Notes under the pieces: generated by a model
Seen by the model: the letters and a program-made list of their open reading frames with translations, nothing else
Told to the model about the DNA's origin: nothing
Database searches by the model: none
In this document: positions 57,878-64,000 of the stretch, piece after piece
Numbering within the stretch: position 1 is the stretch's first letter
Layout: the number at the start of each line of letters is the position of its first letter
Made by a program: the position numbers and the translations under genes
Assembly: GCA_030998225.1 (NCBI GenBank)
Contig: JAPYXD010000677.1
Coordinates: 11,221,501-11,285,500, forward strand
Reading direction: 5' to 3'
Source of the DNA: Diplolepis rosae
Taxonomy: Eukaryota > Arthropoda > Insecta > Hymenoptera > Diplolepididae
Length of the DNA stretch: 64,000 nucleotides

Positions 57878-58830
57878 ATTGCTGAAAAATCAAATCTTTA
57901 CGTTTTGAAACCCCTGGAGTCAGAAAAAATGCTTTCTACGAGTGTCTGTTAATAATAGTAGTAGTAGTAGTAGTAGGTCGTGTGCGGCATAACTCTCGAT
58001 AGAATTATCAGATTGAATTTAGCTTTGGCATACTTTATCGAGGCCGAAAAAGTAAGGTAAAGTTCGTTAACCAGTCACATCCGACCAAAATTGTGAAAAT
58101 AAGAGCATTTTTTGTATCTTTGAAAAAATCAAAAAATTCAATACTTTTTTCTGATAGTCCTCATAAATCTTTACTAATTTTCCTAATGACACTTTTTGAT
58201 TAGACTAAAATTAGGAAAGTTACAGTATGTTAAAACTTGAAAAAAGGTAGCATGTAAATTTCATTTTCCAGTTAAATTATACGAGGTACGAAAAAAAAGT
58301 TATGATACTAAATTTTTTATTACATAAAGATTCTCAAATTTGAATTGCAACATTATTAAATAAATTCTCACTGATGAGGACTCCAACCTGAGTCGAAACG
58401 TTTGAAAGAATGTAATAACTGAGTTTTCATCATTTCTGGACCCTAAAGCCAATTTACACATATATCGAATATTTTTTAATAAGATGTACATTTTTCTTTT
58501 CAATTTAAAATATTAAAAATCGAAAATTCAATTTTTTGACCATAATATGTGAAATACAAAAGAAAAGTAAAAATGCAAAATTGTTTGTATTAATAAAGTC
58601 TACAAATTTTGTTTAGAAATTTACAGAAATGTATAGAGAAAATAGATCGCGAAGCGCAAGTGTCATGATGAGAATTTGTTCCTTAAGGCTGATAGGGCCT
58701 TAAATAAATTTGTTTTCCTTTTTCATTTAAAATCAAAAACAAATTTAGTAACTTTGAGAAAATGTAATTCAGATCTACAATATTATCAAATTGACTTGAG
58801 CTTCAGTATCAAATAACAAGAAATAAGCTT
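57878..58830. repeat. GCGAAGCGC repeat, family G (copy 3)
   Basis: It matches 3340-3800 (AATCTTTACGTTTTGA, GGTCGTGTGCGGCATAACTC, AAGTTCGTTAACCAG) and, after a retroelement-like insertion near 58355-58470, 3870-5150 in part (ATCGCGAAGCGCAAGTGTCATG). A (TAG)n run at 57957-57976 takes the place of the TGTC run of copy 1. Confidence 0.75.
58362..58432 (+). ncRNA. Hammerhead-ribozyme-like motif, Penelope-type
   Basis: CTGATGAGGACTCCAACCTG then AGTCGAAACGTTTGAAAGAATGT gives the exact conserved boxes CUGAUGA (58371-58377) and GAAA (58395-58398). They are separated by a 5-bp stem II (GACTC/GAGTC). ACGTT/AATGT can form stem III. CTCA before the first box can pair with TGAG after the stem (58421), but the cleavage-site triplet is not canonical and extra bases intervene. 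The two nearby relatives share the following CCAATTT tail. This is probably a decayed copy. Confidence 0.5.
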
Positions 58831-58833
58831 ATA

Positions 58834-58862
58834 TTATATATAATATATATATATATATTATA
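58834..58862. repeat. TA dinucleotide-rich microsatellite
   Basis: TATATTATATATAATATATA-type sequence of about 28 bases. Confidence 0.8.
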
Positions 58863-58914
58863 TGTTTTTTTTAGGTTTTTCGCGACCCTGTTATTTGAAA
58901 AATCCAGCCAATTT

Positions 58915-59305
58915 TGTAACATGAAAACAAATAACAAGAAAGTGTGCTAAAGTGCACACCTAAAGGGTGGCCGTGACGTTACAACCACCATTATATGTGA
59001 ATCGCGACTAAATTTAGACCAAGTCTATTTGCCTCGAAAGCACTGCAAGGGCGATATATTCAAATTATTCTGCCTAAAGATAGACTCTCTGTTCTTTATT
59101 GCCGAAAACCGGGACACTCAACTCAACCAACATTGTTTCAATGCGTTACTAGTAAACAATGTTCGGTTTTTTGTTTCAAGAAATACGAACACTGCAAATA
59201 GACTTTTGAACTTAACATGCTTTGCCAGAAAGATTTGTGATTCTAATTATTGTTCTGGTTCAAGAAATACCCCACAACAAGAAATAGCATTTTCTCAAAT
59301 TTAGC
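58915..59305 (+). pseudogene. Possible retrotransposon gag relic
   Basis: In two overlapping plus-strand frames the words YCRKPGHSTQ and CSVFCFKKYEHC can be read at about 59100-59200. These resemble the Cys/His knuckles of BEL/Pao-type gag proteins, but the frame is broken and the first knuckle Cys is missing. An open frame of about 90 codons runs through it in a shifted frame. No reverse transcriptase or LTR was found. Confidence 0.25.
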
Positions 59306-59414
59306 TGATTTATCAAGCGCACTTCGATAAAATTCGACTGAATTAAAACTGAGAATTGGATAAAATGATTAAAAAATAATCCGATTGTACCCAGTTAAAC
59401 AAAAAGAATTAAAT

Positions 59415-60343
59415 TTAAGGGATTCCGCCACCTTTAATTGGTATGTTTTTGATTTTTTTCACATTTTTTAAAAAAGTTTTTTTTATTCTCTATACACAAA
59501 AAAGAGTCCAGTTAAAACAACTGGAATTCCGGTTAGGCTATATTGAACATTATTTTCTGGTAATTTCAACCAAAATTCTGGTTATTTCAAAACAGATTTT
59601 CAAGTAACTCTTAAAAAATCTGGTAAAAATAACCTGAATTTTTAGTTATTTTAACCAGAAAATAATGTTAAATATGGTCTAACCGGTATTTCGTTTGTTT
59701 CAACTGGACTTTTTTTGGAGTGTGTACTTTTCTGAGCACGTGTGTAAATTTTCAGGACAATCTGATTTTTTTTTTCTTAGAAAAATAAATAAAATTAAAA
59801 GTTACTACGATTTACGAATAACGCGTTTTTATCGAAAATTAGCTTTTTACACAAAATAGTTTGTTTATTTATTAACTAATAATTCTGAATTATACAGAAA
59901 ATATTATATAACAGGTATCCCTATAAAGAGAACAAAATTGCAGAAGAAAGAACCATGTACTGAGCAAGGGAGTTTTGATAGTGAGTATTAAGGCTTCACT
60001 ACAAGACTTTACTTTAAACTCCGTTTTCCGCAAGATGTGATTTTCTGTGTTTGTTGCAACATATGTTTGAATAAAATTTAAAGTATCAGACACAGGCCTT
60101 TAAAATTTTTACCACTTATTCTTTGTTAAATTATAAATATTTTTTTATATGGAAAGTACTCTAGCTAAAAAAATAACTACAACATTTTTTTATATATTTT
60201 GGGATATTTTTATTAATTTTTTTATTTTACTTGTAACTTTTTTTTAAGTCATTTTACCTTGTTTTCCATACTCAAAAAGTTGCTACACATTGTAAGGAAT
60301 AAAATAAAAAAAGAATCATGAAAAAAAATTAAATTTTTTTAAT
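59415..60343. repeat. Family A TTAA element (copy 2, interrupted and truncated)
   Basis: It starts TTAAGGGATTCCGCCACCTTT, the same terminus as 18-671. From 60150 it carries TACTCTAGCTAAAAAAATAA and AAAAGTTGCTACACATTGTAAGG of the family A centre. A TA-type MITE is inserted at 59495-59724. The right arm is cut off where a family B element begins. Confidence 0.6.
59495..59724. repeat. Family T TA-flanked MITE (copy 2)
   Basis: This 230-bp element has ends CACAAAAAAGAGTCCAGTTA and TGGACTTTTTTTGGAGTGTG, flanked by TA. AACAACTGGAATTCCGGTTA is mirrored by AACCGGTATTTCGTTTGTTT. Confidence 0.7.
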
Positions 60344-60532
60344 TTAAGGTTGTTCGATCACGAGAATTAGACCTCAGGAAAAAATAGATAATTTTGCTTT
60401 GCTAAATTTTATTTTGCCCAAACCTATTTTCTTATCGCTTCGATCCAAATTTTTAAAAATTATGCGATTCTAATAAAGCACAGTTCATTTTGTTAGGAAA
60501 AAGATTCTCTACAACTTGATCGTTTTCAATTT
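60344..60532. repeat. Family B fragment (copy 7, left part)
   Basis: It begins TTAAGGTTGTTCGATCACG, AATTAGACCTCAGGAAAAAA, and runs to CTACAACTTGATCGTTTTC. The tandem array takes over after that, so the right arm is lost. Confidence 0.7.
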
Positions 60533-61358
60533 TCAAAGTACCAAATCTCGAGAAGCACCTGCAACTTACTCGAGTCTGATATCAAGTATAAATGACACAG
60601 GGCCGTTCCTAGAGCGTCAAGAGGCACATGTCCCAGTTTCGCAACTTTGGGCTGCTGTAAGATTTCAATGGTTGGGTCAAGGAAGTTGAAGAGGTATTCG
60701 TTTCAAAGCTCTAAGTCCCGAGAAGCATCTGAAACCTGCTAGAGTCCGATATCTAGTATAGATGACACAGGACCGCCCCTAGAGCGTCAGGAGGCACTTG
60801 TACCACTTTGGCAACTTTGGGCTGTCGTAATGTTTTAATGGTTAGATCAAGGAGGTTTGGGAAGTATTCGTTTAAAAGAAACAAGTCCCGAGAAGCATTT
60901 GGAACTTACTAGAGTCCGATATCTAGTACAGATGACACAGGACTGTTCCTAGAGCGTCAGGAGGCACTTGTCCCAATTTGGCGACTTTGGACTGTTGTAA
61001 GAGTTCAATGCTTGGATCAAGGACGCTGGGGTGATATTCATTTCAAAGCTCCAAGTCTCGAGAAGCATCTGAAACCTGCTAGAGTCCGATATCAAGTATA
61101 GATGACACAGGGCCGTCCCTAGAGCGTCAAGAGGCACATGTCCCAGTTTCGCAACTTTGGGCTGCTGTAAGATTTCAATGGTTGGGTCAAGGAAGTTGAA
61201 GAGGTATTCGTTTCAAAGCTCTAAGTCCCGAGAAGCATCTGAAACCTGCTAGAGTCCGATATCTAGTATAGATGACACAGGACCGTCCCTAAAGTGTCAT
61301 GAGGCACTTGTCCCAGTTTGGAGAATTTAGACTGTTGTAAGAGTTCAATGCTTGGATT
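60533..61358. repeat. 170-bp tandem array, about five copies
   Basis: Units start at 60546, 60716, 60886, 61056 and 61226, exactly 170 bp apart, each with TC(C/T)CGAGAAGCA, TGACACAGG and GAGGCAC(A/T)TGT. Units 1 and 4 share AAGAGGCACATGTCCCAGTT and GGTTGGGTCAAGGAAGTTGA; units 2 and 5 share GAAACCTGCTAGAGTCCGAT. A 510-bp three-unit block has therefore been duplicated. The array is GC-richer than the intron and ends in a T-run. Confidence 0.93.
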
Positions 61359-61816
61359 TTTTTTTTCAAAATGTTGTTTTTTTCTATTTCAAACAAATTT
61401 TAAACTGTGAAATAAAAGAGTAATAAATGACTTTTTTTTCAAATAGTCGCCGTTTTATGAAATTTTTTTTCTCTGAAGTAGGGACTATAATGACATCCTT
61501 ACTAATTAAGAATCTTTTCTTTTTTTTTTCGTTCCATATGACTATAGGGTTTGGAATCGTGTCAACCAGGATTCACCCCTTTTTTTACACCAAACTTTAC
61601 CAGCCCGTAACTTTTTGAATTTTGAATCATTTATTTAAAATAATAAATAATAATTTCAATAAATAAAAATTAATTGCGTTACCCACTGAATTTTACTGAT
61701 TTATATTTAGGGAATAAAGAAACAATTTTATATTCTATTGAGATAACTTGAATTTAATTGAAACTATTATGATATTTTAAAATTATAGGGTAAAATCAAT
61801 TTTAAAGCCCACTTAC
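61359..61816. other. Intron DNA just downstream of the Shal exon
   Basis: Nothing beyond the splice donor of the exon at 61817 is recognised. Confidence 0.5.
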
Positions 61817-62005
61817 CGTGGTCTTTTCCAAACAACGAAGAAGATGATGATGCTGTAATTCGAAAATATCTTCTTCCTTGTAGATATCATCAAGTGACAT
61901 GCCGCTTTCCTGAGCAGCCAATCGCGCTTCAGCTGCCTTCTTTTTGCTAACGAAAGCCGCACCACTCGACGCCTTTGCGATCCTGATTCTCGCCAGTCTC
62001 GCTTT
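61817..62005 (-). CDS. Shal: Shal (Kv4) potassium channel, penultimate coding exon
   Basis: This 189-bp exon encodes 63 residues of the cytoplasmic tail just after the S6 helix: KARLARIRIAKASSGAAFVS, then KKKAAEARLAAQESGMSL, DDIYKEEDIFE and LQHHHLLRCLEKTT. The last block contains the 16-residue dileucine motif (FExQHHHLLxCLEKTT) known from mammalian Kv4 as a dendritic targeting signal. The acceptor is CGTTTTGCAG|AAA and the donor ACG|GTAAGT, both phase 0, so the exon could be skipped without a frameshift. The preceding exon with the pore and voltage sensor lies beyond the window. Confidence 0.95.
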
Positions 62006-62260
62006 CTGCAAAACGAAATAAATCCTTATGAGAAACGCGTTTCACTGTGAGTTTGCAAAATCCAATTCGAAAAAACATTTGAAATTACATACAATTTCGT
62101 GAGAATACGATTGCAAAGATTTAACAGCTTTAGTTTAAGCACCGCTGTAAAGTAGACTTCACATTTCAATCAAAGCATTAAACTTTCCTAACGAGATGTA
62201 AAACTTGTGTCTTTATGTAAGACATCGTCGCTTTCATTTCCACAAAATAGATTGTAATTC
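62006..62260 (-). other. Shal: Start of the next upstream Shal intron
   Basis: A canonical acceptor with TTATTTCGTTTTGCAG on the minus strand bounds the exon. No other feature is seen before the TTAA element at 62261. Confidence 0.6.
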
Positions 62261-62445
62261 TTAAGGAGGTTGGTACCCAGCGTTATTTTATATGGAACTA
62301 AAATCCCATTTCCTCGTCATCCGCAAAAGATATTGGACTAATCTTTCTATGTTTTTTTATAGTTAGTCCCTTTCATTATTAGTAAGAAAATTAAAAAAAT
62401 ATTATCTCAATATCTTTTCCAAGTTTTGGGTACCGATCCCCTTAA
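62261..62445. repeat. Short TTAA element, family N
   Basis: It starts TTAAGGAGGTTGGTACCCAG and ends TTGGGTACCGATCCCCTTAA, 185 bp. The right TTAA is shared with family C copy 2. Confidence 0.75.
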
Positions 62446-62806
62446 GGCCATGGACCATTCAGATCACGTGACTAGGTTCCTACCTTACCAACATTTTCAT
62501 TTCATGTAACCCCATTTTTGTAAAAAGTGAGATAACAACTTAAAAATTTTATGAGAGTAAATGAAATCCACTAAGTCAAGTCTGTCTCGTCATAAATGTT
62601 TATAACAGTAAAAAAAATTTTTTCAACGAAATTTTTTTTTATAATTATAAACATTTATGATCAGACATACCTGTATTAATGTATTTTATTTGTTTCTGCA
62701 AATTTTCAGTTACCTATTTTATTTTTTATAGAAATGAGGTTACACAAACTGAAATTCCGATAAAGTAGGAATCTAGTCACGTGACTGGGTTGGTCCATGG
62801 CCTTAA
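62442..62806. repeat. TTAA foldback MITE, family C (copy 2)
   Basis: It starts TTAAGGCCATGGACCATTCA and ends GGTTGGTCCATGGCCTTAA, 365 bp, like 2737-3082. The right TTAA (62803-62806) begins a further, truncated TTAA element reading GGCGGTGGATCAACCAGTAC. Confidence 0.85.
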
Positions 62807-63084
62807 GGCGGTGGATCAACCAGTACAGCTGACTAAATCAATGAAATGAGTTTTCCCAAAGATTTTTCCACAGTAATAAATGTTTTAGCTAAAACTTTAG
62901 GAGATAATAAAGGACATAGCGGATGGCTGTAGACTTTAATCAGTTTTCAAAAATTAATGAAACTTTAGTGTCAGTAAAACAGGAATTATTATTATTTATT
63001 TTTTTGAACTAATTCAAGTCTACAGACATTCGCTAATATGCTAATCTGCTACTAAATATTTTTAATTATAAAGAAATTTAAAAT

Positions 63085-63395
63085 TAGGTGGTTGAGTTCG
63101 ACATTTTGGCGACTGCCTACATTATTAGAGAATCATTAGTCACGTATCAGATAGGATACGTTCCCGACAGGTGTCTTCGTAGAAAATTTCAAATTCTTAA
63201 ATCGCAATAATGCAAATCAAATTCAAATGTAAAGAATTTGAAATCTATGTTTTGGATTTTTTTATATCATTATAAAAATTTTAGACCAGATAAACATCTT
63301 TTACATCTGTTTACTTAATTACTCATAGTTTTAACTCGATATCTCAATTAATGTGGAAATTCCAAGGACGAAAAAAAAGTGTCAGTACTAACAAA
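63085..63395. repeat. Fragments of the tRNA-like repeat tail and of family D
   Basis: 63090-63180 (GTTGAGTTCGACATTTTGGC, CCTACATTATTAGAGAATCA, ATCAGATAGGATACG) is the inverted counterpart of 46250-46330. 63280-63395 (AACATCTTTTACATCTGTTT to GACGAAAAAAAAGTGTCAGT) is the right half of a family D element without its terminus. Confidence 0.6.
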
Positions 63396-64000
63396 AATTA
63401 AATTTTATTATCGTAATTGAAATATACTTTTGAAAAATTTCAAAACTTATTATCAAATTTTAATCTTCTGGAATAATAAAAACTCCCTAGCCTTGTAATT
63501 AAAAATTGTACACGTATCTTCTTAACTTTTGTTATAAAATACAAGTAGTGAAAACTAATACTGATGATAAGAAAGAGTAAAGAAAAAACATCTACAAATT
63601 AGCAGGGAAAAAATGAATTCAATCAATTTTACAGAACTGCTTCATAGTCTTGGATATAAGCTATCACTGAAACTTTTCGTATATATGTTGAATTTTTATT
63701 TTAAACATAGCAGAACTTTCTCTAATTATTTAAAAACTTTTTGTAATTATTACAGACAAATCTTCAATCTCAGAGAATGTTTTGGAATACATATAAAACA
63801 TTTTTCAGTAATGCAAGGAGACAAATAGATGGAATGTAGATATTAAAATTGAATGTATTTGACAGATATGCAAAAAAATTCGTCTTTTAAAATCCCCAGC
63901 ATTGCAATTTTTTCTCATTGAGGAAGAAAAATGCATTTACGAGTAGGTAACAAACATGTTACAAGACAGGAACATCACCTACATTTTTCGCACGTATCAT
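63396..64000. other. Unassigned Shal intron DNA to the window end
   Basis: A 71-codon frame at 63613 has no recognisable family. Nothing else is supported. Confidence 0.45.

Larger units (their letters stand above)
26500..61816 (-). other. Shal: 35.3-kb phase-0 intron of Shal
   Basis: The donor is ACG|GTAAGT at 61816-61811 and the acceptor TTTTCAG at 26506-26500, both canonical on the minus strand. The codons join as ...LEKTT|DREFVE..., exactly the order found in Shal proteins. The intron contains a complete gene on the opposite strand (37519-40035), at least two tandem satellite arrays and dozens of MITE copies, which account for much of its length. Confidence 0.9.

Overview
The window is AT-rich nuclear DNA from an animal, almost certainly an insect. 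It has spliced genes with canonical GT-AG introns, a very long intron, tandem satellites and dense nested non-autonomous transposons. A parasitoid-wasp-like hymenopteran would fit, but the sequence alone does not fix the species.

Two protein-coding genes can be supported. The first is the 3' end of a Shal-type (Kv4) voltage-gated potassium channel on the minus strand. One internal coding exon (61817-62005) and the terminal coding exon (26116-26499) are present, separated by a 35.3 kb intron. The rest of the channel lies beyond position 64000. The second is a complete four-exon gene on the plus strand (37519-40035) nested inside that intron. It encodes a 256-residue secreted chymotrypsin-fold protein in which the catalytic His and Ser are replaced, so it is a serine protease homologue rather than an active protease.

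Most other structure is repeats. (1) Positions 1-10.4 kb hold foldback elements, including a nest five elements deep at 3079-6449 that carries relics of a Tc1/mariner-type transposase. (2) Positions 10.4-22 kb are repeat-poor; a CpG-rich patch at 19.66-20.09 kb with ETS-like and E-box motifs looks like a promoter. (3) Positions 22.0-26.0 kb are an almost continuous chain of TTAA-flanked foldback elements, many sharing a single TTAA. (4) The Shal intron (26.5-61.8 kb) holds a 3.9 kb inverted-repeat element with a nested dead mariner, the protease-homologue gene with stacked MITEs, tRNA-like tandem repeats, hammerhead-like motifs, a 196-bp satellite with trimeric higher-order structure (51.3-54.1 kb) and a 170-bp tandem array (60.5-61.4 kb). 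(5) Positions 62.0-64 kb are the next upstream Shal intron with more TTAA elements.

The most unusual features are the end-to-end TTAA elements with shared junctions, the protease homologue nested antisense in a channel intron, and the satellite whose monomer carries an internal dyad. No autonomous mobile element, CRISPR array, rRNA or complete conventional tRNA gene was recognised.
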